50,071 nt of DNA from Xanthobacteraceae bacterium (lineage in GTDB: Bacteria; Pseudomonadota; Alphaproteobacteria; Rhizobiales; Xanthobacteraceae), in assembly GCA_030037645.1 (NCBI GenBank), contig JASHQI010000274.1, positions 1 to 50,071 of the forward strand, in the 5' to 3' direction. The notes under the pieces are model-generated. The model did not search any database, was not told the DNA's origin, and saw only the letters and a program-made list of their open reading frames with translations. Positions 43,270-50,071 of the stretch are shown in pieces (within the stretch, counting starts at the first letter, position 1; each line of letters starts with the position of its first letter). A program made the translations under genes and the position numbers.

Positions 43270-43623
43270 ATGCCCTTCGATCTGAGCGCAGTGAATTGGA
43301 CTTACGTCGGCCTACTCGCAGTGTGTGCGTTCGTTACCGCGTTGATCGGCAGTCTCATTGCATTTCGCAATCGTTTCGTGGGCGCCATCATTGCGGGAAT
43401 TCTGTTTGGCGTAGCCTATGTCTTTTGGACGTATTATCCCCATCCCAGCCTCCCAGGACCGATCAGCCCCGGGCCGATCACTCCGATGGTGACGACGCCC
43501 GCGCCCCCGACGCCAACGGCTGCTGCACCGCCGCCCGCGCCAAGTTCGCCGGTCACGACGCTGCCTGCCACGCCGGCGCCTGCCAGCCCGGCACCCGCTG
43601 CCCCGGCTCAAAGTCAACATTAG
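43270..43623 (+). CDS. Small membrane protein with a Pro/Ala-rich tail
   Basis: The 117-residue protein starts MPFDLSAVNWTYVGLLAVCA and has two likely membrane helices (YVGLLAVCAFVTALIGSLIA and GAIIAGILFGVAYVFWTYY), followed by a 55-residue tail of proline, alanine and threonine. A GGGAGCAGACG Shine-Dalgarno-like stretch lies upstream. The stop TAG at 43621-43623 is the first triplet of palindrome P2, so the repeat defines the C terminus. I recognise no named family. The tail probably spans the periplasm or envelope. Confidence 0.7.
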   Translation: MPFDLSAVNWTYVGLLAVCAFVTALIGSLIAFRNRFVGAIIAGILFGVAYVFWTYYPHPSLPGPISPGPITPMVTTPAPPTPTAAAPPPAPSSPVTTLPATPAPASPAPAAPAQSQH

Positions 43624-43698
43624 TGGAGTGGATTTAACATTCGCTGCCCACCCAGCCGTTGCCGGGTGAAGCGAATGTTAAATCCTAAACTCCACTAG
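43621..43698. repeat. Palindrome P2
   Basis: The left arm TAGTGGAGT-GGATTTAACAT continues to TCGCT (43621-43645), and the right arm AGCGAATGTTAAATCC-TAA-ACTCCACTAG (43670-43698) is its inverse with three extra bases. A smaller CACCCAGCCG/GCCGGGTG-type dyad lies between. Its first bases supply the stop codon of the gene at 43270. Confidence 0.9.
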
Positions 43699-43711
43699 CA
43701 TCATGGAGTTG

Positions 43712-43786
43712 CTAGTGGTCCTTTGATTCCAACATTCGCTCAACTCATGCCAAGACGGGAAGTGAGTTTTGGAATCGGACCACTAG
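43712..43786. repeat. Palindrome P3
   Basis: The left arm CTAGTGGTCC-TTT-GATTCCAA and the right arm TTGGAATC-GGACCACTAG are inverted with TTT extra on the left. The inner left sequence AACATTCGCTC is shared with P2. P3 ends 79 bp before the CoA-transferase start, so it lies in its promoter or leader. Confidence 0.88.
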
Positions 43787-43865
43787 TGGGGCCACTTCAG
43801 ACGGTTGACGTTTTCGCCGTGCTGGCTATGCCTAGCCTTTGCGGGGCGCAAGAATTGGAGCGGTC

Positions 43866-44603
43866 ATGAACAAGGTCTATGCGGACGCGCGTTCCGCGTT
43901 GGCCGGGTTGCTTAAGGATGGCATGATCATCATGGCGGGCGGCTTCGGCCTGTGCGGCATCCCGGAGCAGCTCATCCTCGCGATCCGGGATGCGGGGGTC
44001 AAGAATCTGACCGTCGTCTCCAACAATGCGGGAGTCGACGGCAAGGGCCTCGGCATCCTGCTCGATAGTCGGCAGGTCAAGAAGATGATCTCCTCGTATG
44101 TCGGGGAGAACAAGACTTTCGTGAACCAATTTCTCGCCGGCGAGCTCGAGATCGAGTTCAATCCTCAGGGCACGCTCGCAGAACGCATCCGTGCCGGCGG
44201 CGCTGGGATCCCGGCTTTCTTCACCAAGACCGGTTTCGGCACGCAGATCGCGGAAGGCAAGGATGTGCGTGAATTCGACGGCGTGCGCTACGTGATGGAG
44301 CGCGGCATCGTCGCCGATCTGTCGATCATCCATGCCTACATGGGCGACAGCGAAGGTAATCTCGTTTATCGCAAGACGGCGCGCAACTTCAATCCACCGA
44401 TGGCGACGGCGGGCAAGGTGACGGTCGCCGAAGTCGAGCATTTGGTGAAGCCCGGCGATATCAATCCCGACCACATCATCACGCCCGGCATCTACGTGCA
44501 GCGCATCGTCCACGTGTCGAACGCGATCAAGCACATCGAGCAACGCACCGTGCGCAAGCGCGAAAAATCGCCGGCCGCAATCGGAACAGGAGTGCAAGCC
44601 TGA
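43866..44603 (+). CDS. scoA: 3-oxoacid CoA-transferase subunit A
   Basis: The A subunit of succinyl-CoA:3-ketoacid CoA-transferase helps move CoA between succinate and acetoacetate or a similar oxo acid. The 245-residue protein, from the ATG at 43866, has the [16 protein letters not shown] and [14 protein letters not shown] segments of the family and a [15 protein letters not shown] loop. It ends 1 nt into the B subunit start (TGATG), a coupled pair. The degenerate upstream frame to 43839 is rejected. Confidence 0.94.
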   Translation: MNKVYADARSALAGLLKDGMIIMAGGFGLCGIPEQLILAIRDAGVKNLTVVSNNAGVDGKGLGILLDSRQVKKMISSYVGENKTFVNQFLAGELEIEFNPQGTLAERIRAGGAGIPAFFTKTGFGTQIAEGKDVREFDGVRYVMERGIVADLSIIHAYMGDSEGNLVYRKTARNFNPPMATAGKVTVAEVEHLVKPGDINPDHIITPGIYVQRIVHVSNAIKHIEQRTVRKREKSPAAIGTGVQA

Positions 44604-45253
44604 TGCCCTGGACCCGCGAGCAAATGGCGGCCCGTGCCGCCAAGGAGTTGAAAGACGGCTTCTACGTCAATCTCGGTATCGGCATCCCGACGCTGGTGTC
44701 GAACTACATTCCGCCCGGCATGAGCGTGCAGTTGCAATCGGAGAACGGCATGCTCGGCACCGGCCCGTTCCCGTTCGAGGGTGAGGAGGACTCCGATCTC
44801 ATCAACGCCGGCAAGCAGACTGTCACCGAACTGCCGACCACCAGCTATTTCAACTCGGCGGATTCCTTCGCCATGATCCGCGGCGGCCACATCGACATTG
44901 CTATCCTCGGCGCCATGCAGGGGGCGGAGAACGGCGACATCGCCAACTGGATGATTCCCGGCAAATTGGTGAAGGGCATGGGCGGCGCCATGGATCTGGT
45001 CGGTGGCGTCAAGAAAGTCGTCGTGGTCATGGAGCACTCGGCTAAGGGCGAATCGAAGCTCATGCGCCGCTGCAGGCTGCCGCTCACCGGTGCCGGCGTC
45101 GTCGACATGGTGATCACCGATCTCGGCGTCTTCACCCTCGATAAGGCCGGTGGTGGGCTGACGCTGATCGAGCTTGCCCCCGACGTGACCCTCGACGACA
45201 TCAAGAGCAAGACCGAGGCAAACTTCAAAGTCGCCAATACGCTCAAGCAATAA
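44603..45253 (+). CDS. scoB: 3-oxoacid CoA-transferase subunit B
   Basis: The B subunit carries the catalytic glutamate that forms the glutamyl-CoA intermediate; here it is Glu47 in [10 protein letters not shown]. The family segments [39 protein letters not shown] and MVITDLGVF are present, and the 216-residue length is normal. The pair likely allows growth on or turnover of acetoacetate or beta-ketoadipate, depending on substrate specificity. Together with scoA it forms an operon. Confidence 0.95.
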   Translation: MPWTREQMAARAAKELKDGFYVNLGIGIPTLVSNYIPPGMSVQLQSENGMLGTGPFPFEGEEDSDLINAGKQTVTELPTTSYFNSADSFAMIRGGHIDIAILGAMQGAENGDIANWMIPGKLVKGMGGAMDLVGGVKKVVVVMEHSAKGESKLMRRCRLPLTGAGVVDMVITDLGVFTLDKAGGGLTLIELAPDVTLDDIKSKTEANFKVANTLKQ

Positions 45254-45524
45254 GATGTCGCCTGGATCGGGCGACGCGAAATCCGAAATCAGAGTCCAGG
45301 TCTGGTCTTTCGCTCTCGGCCGCAACGTCTGGCTGGAATGGCAAAATTCGCCATTGATTGGACTTCCAAAGCGACCGAGCCGGGGACGCGTTCAGTCTGC
45401 CATGCGCGGGCGCGGGTCCGGGGCCGGCAATCGCGCAAATGACATCGAGCCTGATTGCCGGTATTGACGTTCCGTCATCGATTTCCGGGACGCCGCGCCA
45501 GCGCTTGCGACGCAGCGAAGTTTC

Positions 45525-47060
45525 ATGGACGACAAGGTCAGCGGGCGCGCTGTCGAGGCGCGCGCAGGCGAGCCGATCGCTCTAGGCACCGGTGCGGGCC
45601 GCGCCGCGGCGGCGCCCGCTCCACCGTCTGTCGATGTGGCGCCGCTCACGCACCGGGAACGGCGCGTGATCGTCATGACCATGATGCTGCCGGTATTCCT
45701 CGGCTCGATCGACCAGTCGATCCTCGCCACCTCGCTGCCGACCATCGGCCGCGCTTTTGGCGACGTGCACGATCTGCCTTGGCTGATTACGTCCTATTTG
45801 ATCGCGGGCACGGCGCTCACACCGCTCTACGGCAAGTTCGCCGACATCCGCGGCCGTCGCACGACGCTGCTCATCGCGCTCGGCATTTATATGGTCGGCT
45901 CGCTGGTCAGCGCGATGTCGACCAGCATGTTGATGCTGATTTGCGGACGTATCGTGCAGGGCTGCGGCGGCGGCGGTCTGACGACGACGGCCAATATGGT
46001 GCTGGGCGACATCGCCGCGCCCAAGGACCGCGCCAAGTACTACGCCTACTTCTCTGCCGCTTTTACCAGCGCGGGCGCTTGCGGCCCGACTGTCGGCGGA
46101 TGGATTTGCCAACACTGGCATTGGTCGCTGATCTTCTTGTGGAAGTTTCCGTTCTGCCTGATTGCCGGCACGTTGTCGTTCGTCATGCTGCGTCGGTTGC
46201 CACGATACGAGCGGCCGCATCGGCTCGACATTGTCGGCGCCGTCCTGGTGATGGCGGCAAGTTCGTCGTTCATGCTCGCGCTCAACCTTGGCGGGGTCCG
46301 CTATCCTTGGCTGTCATCGCCGGTCCTTGCGCTGCTTGGCTGCGCCCTGTTGCTGGGGACCGCTTTTGTGGTGCGGCTCCTTTCCGCAGTCGAGCCGCTG
46401 ATCCCGATCTCGATCTTGTCCGACTCGACTGCGCGGCTTGCAATTCTGGCGAATAGCTTCGGTTGGGGCTCGCTGATCGGGCTCAACATCTTCTTGCCGA
46501 TGTATCTGCAGGACGTCCTAGGCTGGACGCCGACCGATTCCGGTTTGAGCCTGGTTATTTTGATGGTCACGCTCAATGCGAGCGCCGGAATCTCGAGTCA
46601 GCTCATCGGCCGCGTCAAGCACTACAAGCTCGTGCCCATATTCTGTTCGGCCGTCGCGATCGGGGCGGTCGTTGCGCTCGCATTCTCGACGTCTCACATC
46701 AATCCGCTAAAATTTGAAGTCATCCTGTTCCTGATCGGTACGGGATTTGGGCCAACCTCGCCACTGGCGCAAGTCGCGCTGCAAAACACCGTAGCGAACC
46801 ACAATTTGGGCTCGGCGATCGGCACCATGAATTTCACACGCACGCTGGTCGGCACGATCCTCGTTGCCGTGTTCGGCGCCATCGTGCTCGCCGGCGTGCC
46901 GGCCAATGCGCCGGCCGCCATGGTCCAACACGTCATGACCGGAACATCGGCAACCTTCTCCATCGTATTCGCCACCGCCGCGGCAACGCTGACGGTCAGC
47001 CTGTTGACGGTGCTCCTGCTCGAGGAGAAGCCTTTGCGGGGAAACCTTCCGGGCGCATAG
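45525..47060 (+). CDS. MFS transporter, DHA2 family (EmrB/QacA type)
   Basis: The 511-residue protein has about 14 membrane helices, as in DHA2 drug:proton antiporters. The N-terminal motif SIDQSILATSLPTIGRAFGD and the loop 2-3 motif GKFADIRGRRTTLLIA are family hallmarks, and GCGGGGLTTTANMVLGD is in helix 4-5. A 45-residue Ala/Pro-rich cytoplasmic N terminus precedes the first helix. Likely an efflux pump for hydrophobic or toxic compounds; the substrate is unknown. No regulator or membrane fusion gene is adjacent. Confidence 0.92.
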   Translation: MDDKVSGRAVEARAGEPIALGTGAGRAAAAPAPPSVDVAPLTHRERRVIVMTMMLPVFLGSIDQSILATSLPTIGRAFGDVHDLPWLITSYLIAGTALTPLYGKFADIRGRRTTLLIALGIYMVGSLVSAMSTSMLMLICGRIVQGCGGGGLTTTANMVLGDIAAPKDRAKYYAYFSAAFTSAGACGPTVGGWICQHWHWSLIFLWKFPFCLIAGTLSFVMLRRLPRYERPHRLDIVGAVLVMAASSSFMLALNLGGVRYPWLSSPVLALLGCALLLGTAFVVRLLSAVEPLIPISILSDSTARLAILANSFGWGSLIGLNIFLPMYLQDVLGWTPTDSGLSLVILMVTLNASAGISSQLIGRVKHYKLVPIFCSAVAIGAVVALAFSTSHINPLKFEVILFLIGTGFGPTSPLAQVALQNTVANHNLGSAIGTMNFTRTLVGTILVAVFGAIVLAGVPANAPAAMVQHVMTGTSATFSIVFATAAATLTVSLLTVLLLEEKPLRGNLPGA

Positions 47061-47109
47061 AGCGCCATCCTCCAAGTTGAACCAATTCTGCGCTCCGGCA
47101 TTTTTGATG

Positions 47110-47180
47110 GAGCATGATCCTTTCGGAAAACCGGTGTCCGCGCTCGAACCAAGTCCGAGGGCGGGCTTTGTCCGGATCAC
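47110..47180. repeat. Palindromic intergenic repeat, family D copy 2
   Basis: GAGCATGATCC...CGGAAAACCGG...AAGTCCGAGGGCGGGCTT...GATCAC matches the family D copy at 1165-1237, read on the opposite strand. The right inverted end is degraded (GGATCACG in place of GATCATGCTC). It lies between the MFS gene and livG. Confidence 0.75.
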
Positions 47181-47309
47181 GTTTCAGCATTGAGATTCTG
47201 GCGAGACGCTTGCGCCGGGCAGGCGTTCCGGCGCAATTTGAGTTTCTCAGGCGTCACCCGAGCTGCAAGGACGGTCGACGCCATTTCCCCTTTACGGGCG
47301 GGCAATGCT

Positions 47310-48065
47310 GTGCGTGGGGACACGGTTCTCGAGACGGAAGACCTTACCAAGGAATTCGCCGGCTTCGTCGCGGTGCGTTCCGTCAATCTGCGGATCGCGC
47401 GGCGGACCATTCACGCCCTGATCGGTCCGAATGGCGCCGGCAAGACTACGGTGTTCAATCTGCTCAGTAAATTCTTGAGCCCGACGCGCGGGCGGATCGT
47501 GTACGATGGACACGACGTCACTGCGCTCAAGCCCGCGGCCGTGGCTCGGCTCGGGCTGGTGCGCTCGTTTCAGATTTCGGCGGTCTTCCCACACCTCACT
47601 GTGCTGGAAAACGTGCGCATCGCCCTGCAACGCCGCCGCGGCGGATCGTTCGATTTCTGGCGCAGCAAGCGCGCGCTGCACGCGCTCGACGAACGCGCCA
47701 ACGTGCTGCTTGCCGACGTGGGCCTTGCGCCGCATGCGAATATCTTGGCGGTGGAATTGCCGTATGGCCGTAAGCGCGCGCTAGAAATTGCAACCACCGT
47801 CGCCCTCGATCCGAAAATGTTGCTGCTCGACGAGCCGATGTCGGGAATGGGCCGCGAGGACATCGACCGCATCAGCTCGCTCATCAAATCTCTCGCCATG
47901 GATCGTACCGTCTTAATGGTCGAGCACAACCTCAGTGTTGTCGCCAATCTCTGCGACCGCATCACCGTGCTCAGTCGTGGTGAGATTCTGGCGGAGGGCG
48001 ACTACAAGACTGTGTCGGCCAATCCGGCGGTGCGCGAGGCCTATCTCGGGACCGGCCATGCCTGA
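47310..48065 (+). CDS. livG: Branched-chain amino acid ABC transporter ATP-binding protein LivG
   Basis: From the GTG at 47310 the protein has 251 residues. Walker A is GPNGAGKTT, the LivG-type Q/ABC-signature region reads LPYGRKRALEIATTVALDPK and Walker B is MLLLDEPMSGM, with a HNLSVVANLCDRITVLSRG end. In place of LSYGEQ-type signature it has LPYGRK, a slightly diverged version. The frame extends back to a TTG at 47190 in the family D repeat's tail; GTG at 47310 gives the usual start ahead of VLETEDLTKEF. It overlaps livF by 8 bp. Confidence 0.88.
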   Translation: MRGDTVLETEDLTKEFAGFVAVRSVNLRIARRTIHALIGPNGAGKTTVFNLLSKFLSPTRGRIVYDGHDVTALKPAAVARLGLVRSFQISAVFPHLTVLENVRIALQRRRGGSFDFWRSKRALHALDERANVLLADVGLAPHANILAVELPYGRKRALEIATTVALDPKMLLLDEPMSGMGREDIDRISSLIKSLAMDRTVLMVEHNLSVVANLCDRITVLSRGEILAEGDYKTVSANPAVREAYLGTGHA

Positions 48066-48768
48066 GCCATCCGTACTCCTTGCCGTCGACGCCTTGCAGG
48101 CCTGGTATGGCGAATCGCATATTTTGCACGGTGTTACCTTTGATGTGCGCGCAGGCGAGGTGGTGACGCTGCTCGGGCGCAACGGCGTCGGCAAGACGAC
48201 GACGCTCAAATCGATCATGGGCATGGTCGATCAGCGCTCGGGTTCGGTGCGCCTCGACGGCCGCGAAACAATTAAGTTCTCGTCAGATGCGATCGCACGT
48301 GCGGGAATCGCAATCTGTCCGGAGGAGCGCGGCATCTTCGCCAGCCTCGACGTGCGGGAGAATCTGCTGCTGCCGCCGCAAGTGCGTCCGGGTGGGCTCG
48401 ACCTCGATCATATTTTCGCGTTGTTCCCGAACTTGCGTGAACGCCTGTCCAGCCAGGGCACGAAGCTGTCCGGCGGCGAGCAGCAGATGCTGGCGATCGC
48501 ACGTATCCTGCGCACCGGCGCGCGGCTTCTCTTGCTCGATGAGCCGACCGAGGGTCTCGCCCCGGTCATCATCCAGCAGATCGGGCGCACCATCGGCGCG
48601 CTGAAGGCGCAAGGCTTTACCATTCTGCTGGTCGAGCAGAATTTCCAGTTCGCCGCCACCATCGCGGATCGCTATTACGTGATGGAGCACGGGCGGATCG
48701 TCGATCAGCTCTCCAACACGGAACTCAAGACCAATATGGGCAAGCTCCACGACTACCTTGGAGTTTGA
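48058..48768 (+). CDS. livF: Branched-chain amino acid ABC transporter ATP-binding protein LivF
   Basis: LivF is the second ATPase of the HAAT transporter. The 236-residue protein has Walker A LLGRNGVGKTTTLKSIMGM, the LivF-type AICPEERGIFASLDVRENL loop, the signature LSGGEQQMLAIARIL and Walker B LLLLDEPTEGLAP. It overlaps livG by 8 bp. The permease genes (livH, livM) are not here; they may follow the binding protein beyond the window. Confidence 0.95.
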   Translation: MPEPSVLLAVDALQAWYGESHILHGVTFDVRAGEVVTLLGRNGVGKTTTLKSIMGMVDQRSGSVRLDGRETIKFSSDAIARAGIAICPEERGIFASLDVRENLLLPPQVRPGGLDLDHIFALFPNLRERLSSQGTKLSGGEQQMLAIARILRTGARLLLLDEPTEGLAPVIIQQIGRTIGALKAQGFTILLVEQNFQFAATIADRYYVMEHGRIVDQLSNTELKTNMGKLHDYLGV

Positions 48769-48781
48769 TATAGAGGGTCGA

Positions 48782-48803
48782 GGGGCCCAAGGTCGAAGGC
48801 CCC
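48782..48803 (+). promoter_or_regulatory. Stem-loop in the livF-binding-protein gap
   Basis: GGGGCC (48782-48787) and GGCCCC (48798-48803) form a 6-bp stem around a 10-nt loop, 13 nt after the livF stop and just before the GGGAGGA Shine-Dalgarno of the next gene. It may stabilise the downstream binding-protein message or reduce read-through. Confidence 0.5.
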
Positions 48804-48819
48804 ACAGAGGGAGGATGCA

Positions 48820-50034
48820 ATGAGAATAGCAGTAAGCTTGGCTATCGCACTTGGCGCGTTTCTGACCGGAGCGGTGCAGGCGCAAAGTCCAATACCCGTC
48901 AAGATCGGCGTGCTCACCGACATGTCGAGCCTTTATGCCGACGACACCGGTCCCGGTTCAGTCGCCGCGGCCGAGTTGGCGATTCAGGACTTCGATCCGG
49001 CAGCGCATAACATGAAGGTCGACCTCGTCTCGGCCGATCACCAGAATAAGGCGGACCTCGGCGCCAGCATCGCCCGGCAATGGTTCGATGTCGATCACGT
49101 CGACATGATCGTCGATGTGCCGAATTCCGCTGTGGCGCTCGCGGTGAGCGACGTCACGCGCGAGAAGAACAAAGTCTTCCTCGTCTCCGGCGCCGCGAGC
49201 TCCGACCTTACCGGGCCGAAATGCTCGCCGAACACAATACACTGGACCTACGACACCTGGATGCTGGCGCACGGCACCGGCAAGGCGATCGTAAAGACCG
49301 GCGGCAAGACCTGGTTCTTCATCACCGCGGACTACGCCTTCGGCCACGCGCTCGAACGCGACACGACAGCGGTTGTCGTGGCCAACGGCGGCAAGGTGAT
49401 CGGGCATGTGAACGTCCCGCTCAACACCCAGGACTTCTCGTCATACCTTCTGCAGGCGCAGGCATCGAAAGCGCAGATCATCGGTCTCGCCAATGCCGGC
49501 GGCGATACCATCAACTCGATCAAGCAGGGTGCCGAGTTCGGCATCGTCAAGGGCGGGCAGCACTTCGCCGGCCTGTTGGTTTTCATCCCCGACGTTCAGG
49601 CGCTGGGCTTGCAGGCCGCGCAGGGCCTGATCGACACTGAGCCTTTTTATTGGGATATGAACGCCGGTACGCGTGCCTGGACCAAGCGGTGGCAGGTCAA
49701 ACGACCTGGAAAATTCCCGAGTGAAATTCAGGCCGGCGTCTACTCGGCGACCTTGCATTATCTGAAGGCGGTTGCCGCCGTCAAAAGCGCCGCCGACGGG
49801 AAGGCCGTCGTTGCCAAGATGAAGGAAATTCCGACCGACGATCCGTTGTTCGGCAAGGGCGTCGTGCGTGCCGACGGCCGCACCATCCATCCGGCCTATC
49901 TATTCCAAGTGAAGTCGCCGGCGGAATCCAAATATCCGGGCGACGATTACATTCTCAAGGCCACTATCCCGGCGGATCAGGCGTTCCGGCCGATGAGCGA
50001 GGACAATTGTCCGCTGGTGAACGCATCGAAGTGA
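48820..50034 (+). CDS. ABC transporter substrate-binding protein, LivK-type (HAAT family)
   Basis: The 404-residue protein has a signal peptide (MRIAVSLAIALGAFLTGAVQ, cleaved after QAQ) and then IPVKIGVLTDMSSLYADDTG, the opening of a type I periplasmic binding fold. The SAADHQNKADL-like VSADHQNKADLGASIARQW and VFLVSGAASSDLTGPKC segments are those of Peripla_BP_6 proteins. GAGGGAGGA is the Shine-Dalgarno. It follows livG and livF and probably serves that transporter. The ligand may be a branched-chain amino acid, amide or aromatic acid. Confidence 0.94.
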   Translation: MRIAVSLAIALGAFLTGAVQAQSPIPVKIGVLTDMSSLYADDTGPGSVAAAELAIQDFDPAAHNMKVDLVSADHQNKADLGASIARQWFDVDHVDMIVDVPNSAVALAVSDVTREKNKVFLVSGAASSDLTGPKCSPNTIHWTYDTWMLAHGTGKAIVKTGGKTWFFITADYAFGHALERDTTAVVVANGGKVIGHVNVPLNTQDFSSYLLQAQASKAQIIGLANAGGDTINSIKQGAEFGIVKGGQHFAGLLVFIPDVQALGLQAAQGLIDTEPFYWDMNAGTRAWTKRWQVKRPGKFPSEIQAGVYSATLHYLKAVAAVKSAADGKAVVAKMKEIPTDDPLFGKGVVRADGRTIHPAYLFQVKSPAESKYPGDDYILKATIPADQAFRPMSEDNCPLVNASK

Positions 50035-50071
50035 GCGATTCGGAGCAGCGAACTCTTTCTCCTTGCGCGGA

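Noticed and set aside
47190..47309. Extended livG start at a TTG
   Set aside because: The added sequence includes the tail of the family D repeat and is not conserved-looking; GTG at 47310 begins just before the ABC domain.
1..50071. tRNA, rRNA, CRISPR array, integrase or transposase
   Set aside because: Reading intergenic gaps and reading frames on both strands gave no cloverleaf, spacer-repeat array or mobile-element protein.

Overview
The window (50,071 bp, high GC) looks like a chromosomal segment of an alphaproteobacterium of the order Hyphomicrobiales, probably near the Bradyrhizobiaceae/Xanthobacteraceae. Pointers are the lineage-typical small families (DUF2093, DUF4170, DUF6101, DUF3551), the neighbourhoods waaA-lpxK-DUF2093, uvrC-pgsA-moaD-moaE and ilvE/marR-response regulator-kinase, alphaproteobacterial LexA boxes of the GTTC-N7-GTTC type, and several families of short palindromic repeats. 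I see no tRNA, rRNA, insertion sequence, prophage or CRISPR array. This assignment is inference from gene content; no marker RNA is present.

Layout. 1-6157: lipid A/LPS core genes (lpxK, waaA) with DUF4170, a CysQ-like phosphatase and PmbA/TldE on the minus strand, then a DUF6101 gene on plus. 6260-10480: a periplasmic cytochrome c/beta-propeller fusion, ubiA with a small secreted partner, and divergent rsmE. 10539-13026: small secreted or hypothetical proteins and a hotdog thioesterase. 13211-18215: RNase T2, rlmJ, a cold-shock gene with a structured leader, a GST, an orphan Flp pilin (54 aa) and two outer-membrane beta-barrels. 18433-28375: uvrC-pgsA-moaD-moaE, DUF3551, ilvE, a MarR/response-regulator/histidine-kinase operon, and htpG. 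28396-30488: tctA-tctB without tctC. 30756-37505: an SOS mutagenesis operon read imuA-imuB-dnaE2(imuC)-SRAP peptidase, with two LexA boxes upstream. 37769-42957: an LsrF-like aldolase, an orphan ABC binding protein, a proline/alanine-rich envelope protein, a creatinase-like M24 protein and a D-2-hydroxyacid dehydrogenase. 42981-43786: four related palindromes around a small membrane-protein gene. 43866-50034: a two-subunit 3-oxoacid CoA-transferase, a DHA2-type MFS exporter and a branched-chain amino-acid-type ABC transporter (livG, livF, binding protein); its permeases are not in the window.

The most notable signal is a set of palindromic repeats from three sequence families lying in frame inside protein-coding genes. 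There are six such inserts, one in uvrC, one in imuA, one in imuB and three in dnaE2, and all four hosts are DNA-damage repair or tolerance genes. Only one clear copy of these families (41938-41990) is intergenic in this window. The arrangement recalls the Rickettsia palindromic elements, but the sequences here are different. A second, independent set of four 75-80 bp palindromes with a shared 3-nt arm asymmetry surrounds the gene at 43270-43623, and one of them supplies that gene's stop codon.
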